From an uncultured Bacilli bacterium (GTDB taxonomy: Bacteria; Bacillota_I; Bacilli_A; RF39; UBA660), in assembly GCA_947630415.1 (NCBI GenBank), contig CANRHM010000003.1, positions 1 to 32,905 of the forward strand: DNA of 32,905 bases, read 5' to 3'. Under the pieces are notes generated by a model. The model was given only the letters and a program-made list of their open reading frames with translations, ran no database searches and had not been told where the DNA came from. Positions 9,042 to 17,122 of the stretch are shown piece by piece; position 1 is the stretch's first letter, and each line of letters starts with the position of its first letter. The translations under genes were made by a program, and so were the position numbers.

Positions 9042-10358
9042 TTATTTATCACCCTTTACTAATTTTTTCATTTTGGCTTTATTTAAAAAATCGCTAGCAT
9101 CAATGACTTCTTTTGAATCGACGGATACTAAAGATGCTTGTTTCAATCCCTCAAAACCTTCCTTACTTTCTCCTAAATGATAAAAGTAACGATTTTTAAG
9201 TTTTCCTTCATAGTAACCATTTCGTTTTAAATCGCTATCTAAAAAGTGCGTCTCTAATAAATAGAGATGATCTTTCTCCGATAAAGAAACGCCAATTACA
9301 CTTTTATCGACTTCATCTAAAACAACTTCTAAAGAATTCATCCCGGTTGTTCGATTTCTTCTATAGATTCTAGCATAATGTTCCCGTTCTAAAAAATGTT
9401 CTTTACTAGATGCTAAATAAAGATTATGAATTGTAATCATCTTTTCATCTTGGGTTACTTCATCAATCGAAGTAGCAAGTCCAAAAGAAGCCTTCCAAGG
9501 AAGTAAAAACCAAGAGAAGTTTGGCGTTTGGTATACGAAGTCAGGTAATATAGGCTTATCTACTTTTTCCAAATCGTGATTTTCATAACGAATAATGACC
9601 TCGTCTTTCTTAACTTCATACGTCGATTTAATCATGTCTTTTGTAACAAAATAATGAGCGATTGAAGTCATATTCAAAAAAGGAAAACTGGTCTTAACTT
9701 CGATAGCATCGTATTTAAATTCCAAATCCAAGGTAACTGGTGATAACGCATTCGTATTCCCCAGTTCAAAGTGATAAAAAGAATCACTTAATTTCGTCGC
9801 TAATAAAGGAACAAAATGTTCTATTCCATCAACTTTAGCCGACAATAAATACTGTTCTTGATAGCCACGAAAGATAGAAGAAAATTGCACCACTTGATCG
9901 GTCACTTGATATAACTTTTCTACGTGATAAAAGACGATATCCATCAAAGGAGAAAACTCATCTTCCAAAAAAAGAAGGCTTCCGTCATATCCTTTTTTTC
10001 CTTCAAAAAAGTGATATATCTTATCTTTTTCTCCAAGCAAACCACTATCAAGTACCTGTTTAGTGTGTTCATCGATGTCAATTCCTTGATATAAATGGAA
10101 AGGATCGGTAAGACTATTTTCATAAACCTGATTCTTTTCATCGTGATAAACCTCGACTACTTTCTTTACATACTCATTAAAGTATTCATCTTTAGCCGTA
10201 TAAGAAAGTTGTTTCCCTCCATCATACGTAATGGAAAGAACAGGAACAACTAAGGCTTTATTGGACTTATCTTGAATAACATCCCATAACTTTATAGACT
10301 CTAAGTTACGAATGTTATAAATAGCAATCAATTCTTCGTCCATACTTTTTAACTGCAT
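9042..10358 (-). CDS. unknown 438-aa protein, first gene of the AAA+ operon
   Basis: Starts at the ATG at 10358, which has a GGGGAAGG site directly upstream; the ATG at 10376 has none. The protein has 438 residues, no signal peptide and no transmembrane segment, and is rich in aromatic residues and in alternating hydrophobic/charged strands, suggesting an all-beta or alpha/beta fold. No motif is recognised. Its stop is one base from the AAA+ start and the ribosome binding site of the AAA+ gene lies in its last codons, so the two are made together. It is a candidate substrate or adaptor for the ATPase; this rests on context alone. Confidence 0.6.
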   Translation of the reverse strand: MQLKSMDEELIAIYNIRNLESIKLWDVIQDKSNKALVVPVLSITYDGGKQLSYTAKDEYFNEYVKKVVEVYHDEKNQVYENSLTDPFHLYQGIDIDEHTKQVLDSGLLGEKDKIYHFFEGKKGYDGSLLFLEDEFSPLMDIVFYHVEKLYQVTDQVVQFSSIFRGYQEQYLLSAKVDGIEHFVPLLATKLSDSFYHFELGNTNALSPVTLDLEFKYDAIEVKTSFPFLNMTSIAHYFVTKDMIKSTYEVKKDEVIIRYENHDLEKVDKPILPDFVYQTPNFSWFLLPWKASFGLATSIDEVTQDEKMITIHNLYLASSKEHFLEREHYARIYRRNRTTGMNSLEVVLDEVDKSVIGVSLSEKDHLYLLETHFLDSDLKRNGYYEGKLKNRYFYHLGESKEGFEGLKQASLVSVDSKEVIDASDFLNKAKMKKLVKGDK

Positions 10359-10386
10359 CTTACCTTCCCCCCACATCTAGTTTTCT

Positions 10387-10415
10387 ATCCTATCATAAAA
10401 GCACCTTTATTTCAA
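10387..10415 (-). promoter_or_regulatory. predicted promoter of the AAA+ operon
   Basis: Minus strand: TTGAAA (10415-10410), a 17-base spacer, then TAGGAT (10392-10387) preceded by TGA (extended -10). It sits about 30 bases upstream of the ATG at 10358. The divergent GH3 gene begins at 10479. Confidence 0.5.
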
Positions 10416-10478
10416 GAAAAATCAGTATCCAAAAGCATATTTTAAAAACCTAACTAATAGGATAAAACAGGTGATTGT

Positions 10479-11816
10479 ATGAATAAAGAATCTAAATTAT
10501 TTCTTCTACTCTTTATAGGACTTTTATCTTCTGTTTTAATAGGCTCCGTTATTTTAAGAAATAGGAGTCCTAAATTAAATACTCAAAAGGAACTTACCGC
10601 GACCGTCATGGCTTTTTCGGAAAACACTGTAACCGTCAAAGATGAAAATGATGTAGTTTATACGTTTGGCATATTAAAACAAGATAACATCGAAGTGGGA
10701 AGTACCATCAAGCTCTCCTATGAAGGAAACTTTATCGATGGTGTAATTGCTTCTTCTTACGAAGTAATTCCTGTTGAAAGTACTCCTAATACAGGTCTAT
10801 TCAAAGACTATTATAAGTTGGCCCAGGAAAAACTAGATACCCTATCACTAGACCAAAAAATAGGTCAATTATTCCTTGCTAGGTACGAAGATGTAACTAG
10901 TGAAACTCTAAAAACCTATCCTGTAAGTGGCTTTATCTTCTACCAAAAAGATTTTACCGATAAGACCAAGGAAGATGTATTAAAAAGAAGTAATGACCTA
11001 CAAAAACTAAGTACCATTCCCCTTCTATTAGGAGTCGATGAAGAAGGTGGGGATGTCGTTCGTATCAGTAGTAATCCGCTTCTAAGAAAAACACCTTTCA
11101 AGTCTCCTCAAGAACTTTATGAAGAAGGAGGATTTCCTCTCATTCAACAAGATACCATCGAAAAGAATAAACTCTTAAAAGAACTAGGTCTTAATCTAAA
11201 CCTAGCCCCTGTCGTAGATGTATCCACTGACCCCGGTGATTATATTTATAAAAGAACCATTGGACTAGGTACCAAGGACACCGAAACCTATGCCGAAACC
11301 GTGATTAAAGCAAGTAAAATGTCGTCTATTTCCTACACCTTAAAACATTTTCCAGGATATGGAAATAATCAAGATACCCATGAAGGGTCTTCTACCGATG
11401 AACGAGATTATGAAGAAATCATAGCACGAGATATTCCTCCATTTAAAGCAGGTATTAATGCAGGTGCTGAAGCCGTATTAGTAAGTCATAACATTGTAAA
11501 AAGTATTGATGGAGATAATCCTGCATCTCTATCCAAAAAAGTACATGACCTTTTACAAGACGAACTTGATTTTACAGGAGTTACCATCACAGATGATCTA
11601 GCTATGAGTGCTCTAGATGAAATAGAGGATAAAGAAATTAAAGCCATTCTTGCAGGAAACGACTTATTAATTACTTCCAACTATAAACAAAGTTTTACCA
11701 ACATCAAAGAAGCAATTAACAACAAAGAAATAACTACCTCTCAACTAGATTCCCATGTCTTAAAAGTATTAGCTTGGAAATACTACAAAGGACTCCTCTT
11801 AATCAATCAAAAATAA
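10479..11816 (+). CDS. membrane-anchored GH3 beta-N-acetylglucosaminidase (NagZ-type)
   Basis: A 445-residue glycoside hydrolase family 3 protein. Residues 7-26 form an N-terminal membrane segment, 35-100 a small beta domain, and 110-440 the GH3 barrel. Seen are GVDEEGGDVVRIS at 185-197, NLAPVVDV at 241-248, the acid/base loop KHFPGYGNNQDTHEGS at 289-304 (the Asp/His pair typical of NagZ-type enzymes) and the nucleophile motif TDDLAM with D372. The expected role is removal of terminal N-acetylglucosamine from peptidoglycan fragments or other glycans outside the membrane. An AGGTGAT site precedes the ATG. A small lipoprotein gene follows 46 bases later. Confidence 0.85.
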   Translation: MNKESKLFLLLFIGLLSSVLIGSVILRNRSPKLNTQKELTATVMAFSENTVTVKDENDVVYTFGILKQDNIEVGSTIKLSYEGNFIDGVIASSYEVIPVESTPNTGLFKDYYKLAQEKLDTLSLDQKIGQLFLARYEDVTSETLKTYPVSGFIFYQKDFTDKTKEDVLKRSNDLQKLSTIPLLLGVDEEGGDVVRISSNPLLRKTPFKSPQELYEEGGFPLIQQDTIEKNKLLKELGLNLNLAPVVDVSTDPGDYIYKRTIGLGTKDTETYAETVIKASKMSSISYTLKHFPGYGNNQDTHEGSSTDERDYEEIIARDIPPFKAGINAGAEAVLVSHNIVKSIDGDNPASLSKKVHDLLQDELDFTGVTITDDLAMSALDEIEDKEIKAILAGNDLLITSNYKQSFTNIKEAINNKEITTSQLDSHVLKVLAWKYYKGLLLINQK

Positions 11817-11862
11817 TTGCTATTTTAATCAACATTCGTTATACTTCTAATAGGTGATGCAA

Positions 11863-12309
11863 ATGAAAAAAATAATCACATTCCTACTTATAATCTTACT
11901 CTTAACAGGTTGTCAAAATAAAGATCAAGTTCGCTGGGAAAAAGAGATAAAAAATCTACAAGAAACCGCTATCCAAGATAGTTCTAAAAAAATTTATCAA
12001 GAAGACATAACCGAAGCGATTACTTATTTAAAACAACATATTCTTAATCCCATAAACAATAGAGAGGTAGCCAAAAAGATCATTTATTATAGTACTTATT
12101 TAACAGAACTAGGTAATAAAAAAGAAGAAAACAAAGATCACATCATAACAAAAGTAAGTAGTCAAATACAAGACTATATCACATCTCTTTACAAAGAAAA
12201 AACAACCAACAAGAATGCCTTAATTCTATCAAAGGGAAATGTACTAGTTAGTGAATTACTCCAAATAAAAGAGGAAGACATCTCTTCCTTCATAACAGAA
12301 AACGGATAA
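11863..12309 (+). CDS. small lipoprotein of unknown function
   Basis: A 148-residue protein from the ATG at 11863, preferred over the GTG at 11854 and ATG at 11857 because those lie within the AGGTGAT ribosome binding site. Residues 1-17 form a lipoprotein signal peptide ending in the lipobox LLTGC with Cys17. The mature part is Lys/Glu-rich and helical with no recognised domain. It would be anchored to the outer face of the membrane and is probably cotranscribed with the GH3 hydrolase, suggesting an accessory role at the cell wall. Its stop codon lies within the terminator stem. Confidence 0.65.
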   Translation: MKKIITFLLIILLLTGCQNKDQVRWEKEIKNLQETAIQDSSKKIYQEDITEAITYLKQHILNPINNREVAKKIIYYSTYLTELGNKKEENKDHIITKVSSQIQDYITSLYKEKTTNKNALILSKGNVLVSELLQIKEEDISSFITENG

Positions 12310-12332
12310 TACAAAACATTATCCGTTTTATT
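12299..12332 (+). terminator. terminator after the GH3-lipoprotein pair
   Basis: A perfect 12-bp inverted repeat (12299-12310 with 12318-12329, core ACGGATAAT/ATTATCCGT) with a 7-base loop. The distal arm ends in TTTT, followed by ATTATG. It separates this pair from the convergent surface-protein gene. Confidence 0.75.
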
Positions 12333-12348
12333 ATGTTTAATGAGAAGT

Positions 12349-14118
12349 CTATATTTCTGCATTGACTAGTACAAGGCGGAACGAGTAGGTGGCGTACGCA
12401 GAGCCAAAGGTGTAGTAGTAGTAGAACACTCCAGCACTCGAGCTATGGAGATAGTAGCCGCCGCGGATGAACCACGGGGTCGTAGAGCTTACAAAACTAT
12501 AGGTATTACTATACCATCCTTTGGTTTCTGATAAAGCATGTCCATAACATTCACCATTCTGTGTACATGAGGTAGCAAAGTTAGTTGTATATAAATCATA
12601 ATACTTGGCATCTGGTATTAGATTAGTTTCTCCACTTGTCTTAAATCCGGAACTTTTTATTGTTGGTTTACCTGTAGCATCATCTTTTAGTGCACCCATT
12701 ACATATTCAAGTGCCCCACCACTCATATCATATACTCCTGTGATGTTTCCAGTCGTAGATGCTTTTTGTCCTGCTTCAGTATTATATGTATTTGCACAAC
12801 CAGAATCTTCACTTGCATTTGCTGTTGCTCCTGCTATTCCTGTTGTATAACTTGAACAGTTATTGATATATACTTCTTCCCCGTCATTTCCATATTTTCC
12901 ATACTCACTTTGTGATAGGTAGGCTACTGCTCCCCACTCACTATTCTTACTCATATGGGTATCGATACTTCCATCACTACTAAATCCATATTCAGTAGTA
13001 TTCTTGGCCATATTTTGTGATATTGTGAATGCTGTTGAAACTCGGATTCCTCTCCATGAGGTTACACTTGGCTTTATTTGTGGCGTTAATGTGGTTAAAT
13101 CACATCTGGTATTAACATCACCACTAGTTGATGGTGTACAGTTCTGTTCTTTATTACTAGTTTCAAATTTTCCATACCAGAATCCTTCTAATTGTTCTCC
13201 TCCAAAATCAAAGGCTGGATGTACTATATAATTGTCTTCATCTGCTAAAGTTAGATCTTTACTTATAAATTTTATTTTTATTTCTCCTGGATTTAAATAT
13301 TTTGGAGAAGAGGAACTTCCACTATTTGTTCCTCCTGCTGTTTTTATATCTACATAATCATATTCGTATCTCGGTATCCATACCCACATCGTATTGATAT
13401 CTTCTATATCTATTTTTTCTCCTACTTCTGCTTCTACATAATCACTTCTTTGTTGTGTTCCTGTTTCTTTTACTGTTACTGCATTTGCCCATTCTTGATT
13501 ACAATAATTATACCAACTCTTATCATTATTTGTACTATCTGCTTTGACCCATGAACTTTTGCCTTGATCCCATTTTACTGGAATCATTCCCTCTACTAAT
13601 TTTGGCACATTTGGTTGAGGCATATCTTCACATGATAATGCTTCATAAGTTCCTGTTATTTTTGTTTCACCTTCATTTAAAGCTAATTCTTTATTACTTA
13701 ATCCACATCTTCCATTTAAAGTTACGGTTTCAGAACTTGTTCCATTATTCTTTAATTTTAAAGTATAAGTTAACGTTGTTCCTGTGGCTAAATTTTGTAA
13801 TTCTATTTCACTTTCATTGCTACTTGCCGATAATACTTCGATGTTATTACTTCCACTATAGGTGATTATAGAATGAATATCTACTAAACTTTGATTCGTA
13901 AAAGTGACAGTTATCTCTTTTTCTTCTCCTCCTTGTAAAGTTACTTGATTGTTTTCTAAGTCGTTACTTTGAATGGGGCAAGAGACATCGCCTACGATAA
14001 TATTAAGTGCTCCTTTCTTTTCTGTACTTGTGGTAAATAATGCATAACTAAAACCGATGATCCCTGTAATCATTAATAACATTACAAAACTAAGCATCAT
14101 CTTAGTTCTATCTTTCAT
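12349..14118 (-). CDS. DGR-target-like surface protein with FGE/C-type-lectin-type variable C-terminus
   Basis: A 589-residue secreted or anchored protein. Residues 9-27 are hydrophobic and are followed by YALFTTSTEKKGALNIIVGD, the pattern of SipW-dependent/TasA-type N-termini. Residues 60-150 look like a beta-sandwich. The C-terminal ~300 residues carry formylglycine-generating-enzyme/C-type-lectin landmarks: WIPRYEYDY near 250, GVYDMSGGALEYVMG (cf. DMxGNVWEWV) and a final WFIRGG...SFRLVL. The final segment (549-585) is rich in Tyr, Ser and Thr encoded by NNC/NNT codons and is far more GC-rich than the rest, as in variable regions of diversity-generating retroelement targets. Likely a ligand-binding surface protein. 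The start has an AAGGATGTGAT site; the promoter contains a poly-G tract. Confidence 0.8.
   Translation of the reverse strand: MKDRTKMMLSFVMLLMITGIIGFSYALFTTSTEKKGALNIIVGDVSCPIQSNDLENNQVTLQGGEEKEITVTFTNQSLVDIHSIITYSGSNNIEVLSASSNESEIELQNLATGTTLTYTLKLKNNGTSSETVTLNGRCGLSNKELALNEGETKITGTYEALSCEDMPQPNVPKLVEGMIPVKWDQGKSSWVKADSTNNDKSWYNYCNQEWANAVTVKETGTQQRSDYVEAEVGEKIDIEDINTMWVWIPRYEYDYVDIKTAGGTNSGSSSSPKYLNPGEIKIKFISKDLTLADEDNYIVHPAFDFGGEQLEGFWYGKFETSNKEQNCTPSTSGDVNTRCDLTTLTPQIKPSVTSWRGIRVSTAFTISQNMAKNTTEYGFSSDGSIDTHMSKNSEWGAVAYLSQSEYGKYGNDGEEVYINNCSSYTTGIAGATANASEDSGCANTYNTEAGQKASTTGNITGVYDMSGGALEYVMGALKDDATGKPTIKSSGFKTSGETNLIPDAKYYDLYTTNFATSCTQNGECYGHALSETKGWYSNTYSFVSSTTPWFIRGGYYLHSSSAGVFYYYYTFGSAYATYSFRLVLVNAEI
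12366..12480 (-). other. candidate DGR variable region (VR)
   Basis: The last ~110 coding bases before the C-terminal NAEI codons. By my count 65 of 120 bases in 12361-12480 are G or C, about 54%, against roughly a third elsewhere in the gene. The variable-looking codons are TAC, TAT, CTC, CAT, AGC, AGT, ACC and GCC, all derivable from AAC/AAT by changing adenines, while the intervening codons (GGC, TTC, CGC, GCG) are those a template would hold fixed. The end nearest the stop (reads TTCCGCCTTGTACTAG on the coding strand) would be the invariant initiation-of-homing side. No second copy and no reverse transcriptase are in the window. Confidence 0.7.
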
Positions 14119-14146
14119 TCAAATCACATCCTTATTATCTATTTCT

Positions 14147-14174
14147 ATTATAAAACTACCCCCCCCCATGTCAA
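14147..14174 (-). promoter_or_regulatory. promoter with poly-G spacer, probable phase-variable switch
   Basis: On the minus strand a perfect TTGACA (14174-14169) and a perfect TATAAT (14152-14147) are separated by 16 bases: T, nine G (14167-14159), then TAGTTT. The homopolymer occupies the spacer, so slippage by one base would give 17 (optimal) or 15 (poor). This is the arrangement of known phase-variable promoters. It lies about 30 bases upstream of the surface-protein ATG at 14118. Confidence 0.75.
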
Positions 14175-14195
14175 CTTTTTGTTAATTTCTTCTCA

Positions 14196-14218
14196 TAAAA
14201 AAAGAGGAGTATTCCTCT
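14196..14218 (-). terminator. terminator after the M23 hydrolase gene
   Basis: On the minus strand AGAGGA (14218-14213) pairs with TCCTCT (14208-14203) across a 4-base loop, followed by seven T (14202-14196). It overlaps the stop codon of the M23 gene and ends the ftsE-ftsX-M23 transcript. Confidence 0.75.
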
Positions 14219-15416
14219 AACGTGTGTACCAAGTCGTATAGGTTTTACTTGGAAAATTAATTACACTCTCGGCTCCTTTAAATCCACTGTTGTAACTTCG
14301 ATTTACAAAACTTACATAATTATCCCACTTACCACAATTGCTATCACTGAAGAGTCTACATGGCCATACCTCTAGATGTAAGTGAACTCCAAAGGCATAC
14401 CCCGTATCGCCCATGTAGCCTACAATCGTATTGGAATTAACTTGCATTCCAACATAGATATTGGAAGCATATCTACTAAGATGGGCATATAACGCTGAAT
14501 AATACGTTCCATTTATGGTACGATACTGAATGACTAAACATAAAGCTCCATTATTATCGTGGTAAATGTTCGTAATCGTTCCATTACCAATCGAATACAA
14601 AGCCGTATTTTTTCCTGTAGAACTACCAATATCGATTCCTCTATGGAGACTTCCCCAACGGTAGCCTATAAAACTAGTAACATATCCCGTTTTTATTGGT
14701 CTTAAGAAAACGGCATTACTACTAGTTACTGCACAATCTCTTCCAATTACTTGGTTACGAGAAGTACATCCTTGTTTCTTATAGTAATCGACTAATAACT
14801 TCTTATCACGCACTTGTTCTTCAAGGCTTGGTGATAATCCTTCAATTTCAGCAATCGAAACATTTAACTTTTTAATTTCTTCGTTTAAGCTAGCGACTTT
14901 CTTTTCATATTCTTCTTGCTTATTTTTAAGTTCCGTTTTCCGGTCTTCATTCTTTTTAATTAAATCATTTAATTCATTAATAACATTATCGTTATAGGCT
15001 GTAATTTGTTCTACTACCGAATAACGATAGATAAAATCCGTAATGGTATCTCCTCCAAAGACATATTCCATGTAGAGATTTTCTCCTTGACTCATTTGCA
15101 AATAAGCAAGAAGAGATTTGGTTTCTTCTTGTTTTTCTTCGATTTCTTTATTGGATTCAACAATTTCTTCTTGCAACTCCACCGACTCTTCACTCATCTT
15201 TTGCATACTATTTTTTAATGATTGAATCGTCGAGTTGTTGGTATCGACCTGATTTTCTTTATCATCGATCAAGGCTTGATTTTTTCGTAATTCTTCTTGC
15301 GCTTCTGCTAACTCATCGAGGTAGTCTCCATAAGTCACTTCTTCTGCTAAAACAGACATTGGAAATGAAGCAAAGAGAATAGCAATAACAAAAAGGGAAA
15401 TAACTTTCTTTTTCAT
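14217..15416 (-). CDS. FtsEX-linked murein hydrolase, coiled coil plus M23 peptidase (EnvC/PcsB-type context)
   Basis: A 399-residue secreted protein: signal peptide 1-24 ending VLAEE, a long coiled coil at about 28-215, then a LytM/M23 metallopeptidase at 240-350. Zinc and catalytic residues appear present: HRGID at 258-262, YAHLS near 309 and HLHLE at 345-349, so the domain looks enzymatically competent, unlike degenerate EnvC. It should cut peptide cross-links or stem peptides in the septal wall, held inactive until FtsEX acts on the coiled coil. Its ATG overlaps the ftsX stop (TAATG), a direct translational coupling that supports the partnership. Confidence 0.88.
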   Translation of the reverse strand: MKKKVISLFVIAILFASFPMSVLAEEVTYGDYLDELAEAQEELRKNQALIDDKENQVDTNNSTIQSLKNSMQKMSEESVELQEEIVESNKEIEEKQEETKSLLAYLQMSQGENLYMEYVFGGDTITDFIYRYSVVEQITAYNDNVINELNDLIKKNEDRKTELKNKQEEYEKKVASLNEEIKKLNVSIAEIEGLSPSLEEQVRDKKLLVDYYKKQGCTSRNQVIGRDCAVTSSNAVFLRPIKTGYVTSFIGYRWGSLHRGIDIGSSTGKNTALYSIGNGTITNIYHDNNGALCLVIQYRTINGTYYSALYAHLSRYASNIYVGMQVNSNTIVGYMGDTGYAFGVHLHLEVWPCRLFSDSNCGKWDNYVSFVNRSYNSGFKGAESVINFPSKTYTTWYTR

Positions 15417-16315
15417 TATACTTTTAGATACCTCCTTACCGCATGGTAACTTCCAATGGTACCCACAATGATACCTAATAGAATAATTACCCCAGCCACA
15501 TAGAAGATAAAGGGTTCAGGTTTAATAAGTTGAATAAGTGGTGAAAATAAATTACCTTTAAAATAATTGTAAAAAGCAACATATCCATAGGTTAAGCCTA
15601 AAACTGGAACAATACTTCCTAATAGTCCTAAAATCATTCCTTCAATAACAAATGGTAACTTGATGGAAAAATTACTTGCTCCAACTAGTCGCATAATGGA
15701 AATCTCTCTTTTTCTTGAGAAAATCGTAAGTTTAATCGTATTAATGATTAAGAATACCGTTACAATGACTAAGGCAATCACGATTCCATAGGCAATCTTT
15801 TCAATGACACTAAAGGTGCCTACCAATTGTTCTACTGTTCCTTCACCATAACTAACTACCGCTACTTTATCAATTTTTTTAATTTCTTCCACAGTGGAAT
15901 TGATATTTTCTAACTTGGTTACTTTAACTAAATAACTATCACGTAAAGGATTATCTTTACTATCCCATTCACCCATCGTCTGCTTAAAAATCTCATCCGA
16001 ATCCATCATTTCTTGTTTAGATTCTTCTTTCGATTTAAACGTAATTTCTTCGATATTATCTAATCGTTCAATTGCACTTTTTACTTTGGCTACATCACTT
16101 TCGGTAGCATCATTTTCAATAAAGACCACCATCGTTACATCTTGTTTAATAACTTCCGTAAAATGATCCACATTCAAAGAGGCAATTAAAGAAACGGCTA
16201 CAATGATTAACGTAATCGTAATACACGAAATCGAAGCCATGGATAAAGAGAAATTTCGAAATACACTTTTAAAAGCATCGCGAATACTTCTAAATAACAT
16301 TCTAAAAAACTTCAT
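15416..16315 (-). CDS. ftsX: cell division ABC transporter permease FtsX
   Basis: A 299-residue protein with the FtsX plan. A cytoplasmic N-terminus carries RSIRDAFKSVFRNFSLS, TM1 is at about 24-46, a ~130-residue extracellular domain follows (with the wall-hydrolase-binding role known for the family), then three more membrane segments near 170-195, 215-245 and 270-290. The conserved KREISIMRLVGASNFSIK lies at about 201-218. With FtsE it passes an ATP-driven conformational change to the extracellular hydrolase encoded next. It starts 24 bases after the ftsE stop. Confidence 0.92.
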   Translation of the reverse strand: MKFFRMLFRSIRDAFKSVFRNFSLSMASISCITITLIIVAVSLIASLNVDHFTEVIKQDVTMVVFIENDATESDVAKVKSAIERLDNIEEITFKSKEESKQEMMDSDEIFKQTMGEWDSKDNPLRDSYLVKVTKLENINSTVEEIKKIDKVAVVSYGEGTVEQLVGTFSVIEKIAYGIVIALVIVTVFLIINTIKLTIFSRKREISIMRLVGASNFSIKLPFVIEGMILGLLGSIVPVLGLTYGYVAFYNYFKGNLFSPLIQLIKPEPFIFYVAGVIILLGIIVGTIGSYHAVRRYLKV

Positions 16316-16339
16316 TTACATCGGTCCTTTCTCTTAAAG

Positions 16340-17047
16340 TTAAAAGGAGTTGGCTGCCTCTTTTGCATACGTTCCTTTTTCGTAATCGGAAATTAATCTT
16401 CCTTCTTTTAAAACCACTACACGTTTCTTCATTTTGTTTACGATTTCTTTATCGTGTGTAGCCATAATAATCGTTGTTCCTAAAGTCTTATTGATATCTT
16501 CTAAGACTTTCATAATTTCCATACTCATCGTAGGGTCTAAGTTTCCTGTAGGTTCGTCGCAAAGAAGAAGTCTAGGATTATTGACAATCGCTCTTGCAAT
16601 GGCAACACGTTGTTGTTCTCCTCCTGATAATTGATCAGGATAGTTTCGAATCTTTCCTTTTAATCCTACTAACTCTAAGGCTTGTAACGTTTTCACTTTA
16701 ATAACGTCTCCCTTAGTACCAATCACTTCTAATGCAAAAGCCACATTTTCATAAACGGTACTTTTGGGAAGCAAACGATAATCTTGGAAAACGATTCCTA
16801 ATTTTCTTCTCAATTTATACACTTTGCGATTTCTTAGTTTAGCAACATTGAGTCCACCTAAAATAATTTCTCCCCGAGTGGGTTTTTCTTCTCGATAAAG
16901 CATCTTGATTAGTGTACTTTTACCACTTCCAGATCCACCAATAACAAAGACAAAATCACCTTTTTTAATTTTAAGATTCATATCGTATATAGCCGTAACT
17001 CCATTTTTATATTGTTTAGTCACGTCTTTAAGTCGAATTAATTCCAT
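16340..17047 (-). CDS. ftsE: cell division ATP-binding protein FtsE
   Basis: A 235-residue ABC ATPase from the ATG at 17047, which follows GAGGTG; the TTG at 17059 lies within that site. Visible are Walker A GGSGSGKST (about 38-46), the Q-loop in VFQDYRLLP, the signature LSGGEQQR, Walker B LLLCDEPTGNLD and the switch His in MATHDKE. The fold, length and ftsX neighbour identify FtsE. It is the cytoplasmic motor of the FtsEX complex, which couples division to septal peptidoglycan hydrolysis. Confidence 0.93.
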   Translation of the reverse strand: MELIRLKDVTKQYKNGVTAIYDMNLKIKKGDFVFVIGGSGSGKSTLIKMLYREEKPTRGEIILGGLNVAKLRNRKVYKLRRKLGIVFQDYRLLPKSTVYENVAFALEVIGTKGDVIKVKTLQALELVGLKGKIRNYPDQLSGGEQQRVAIARAIVNNPRLLLCDEPTGNLDPTMSMEIMKVLEDINKTLGTTIIMATHDKEIVNKMKKRVVVLKEGRLISDYEKGTYAKEAANSF

Positions 17048-17081
17048 AGAGCACCTCAATTCAATTTATGGGTTATAAATA

Positions 17082-17110
17082 ATTATATCATAGAAAATCG
17101 TCTTTTGTCG
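17082..17110 (-). promoter_or_regulatory. possible extended -10 promoter of ftsE-ftsX-M23
   Basis: Minus strand TGATATAAT (17090-17082) is a perfect -10 with an extended TG. At the matching -35 distance the sequence is CGACAA, a poor match, as expected where an extended -10 compensates. It lies 34 bases upstream of the ftsE ATG and downstream of the yitT-like genes. Confidence 0.4.
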
Positions 17111-17122
17111 TTTTCTATCCCA

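Noticed and set aside
10359..10376. Upstream ATG as start of the 438-aa protein (adds MWGEGK)
   Set aside because: Those codons are the ribosome binding site (GGGGGGAAGG) of the downstream ATG, and the upstream ATG has none.
12605..13865. Several plus-strand open frames opposite the surface-protein gene
   Set aside because: They are shadows of a long, well-started minus-strand gene, with no ribosome binding sites and skewed composition.
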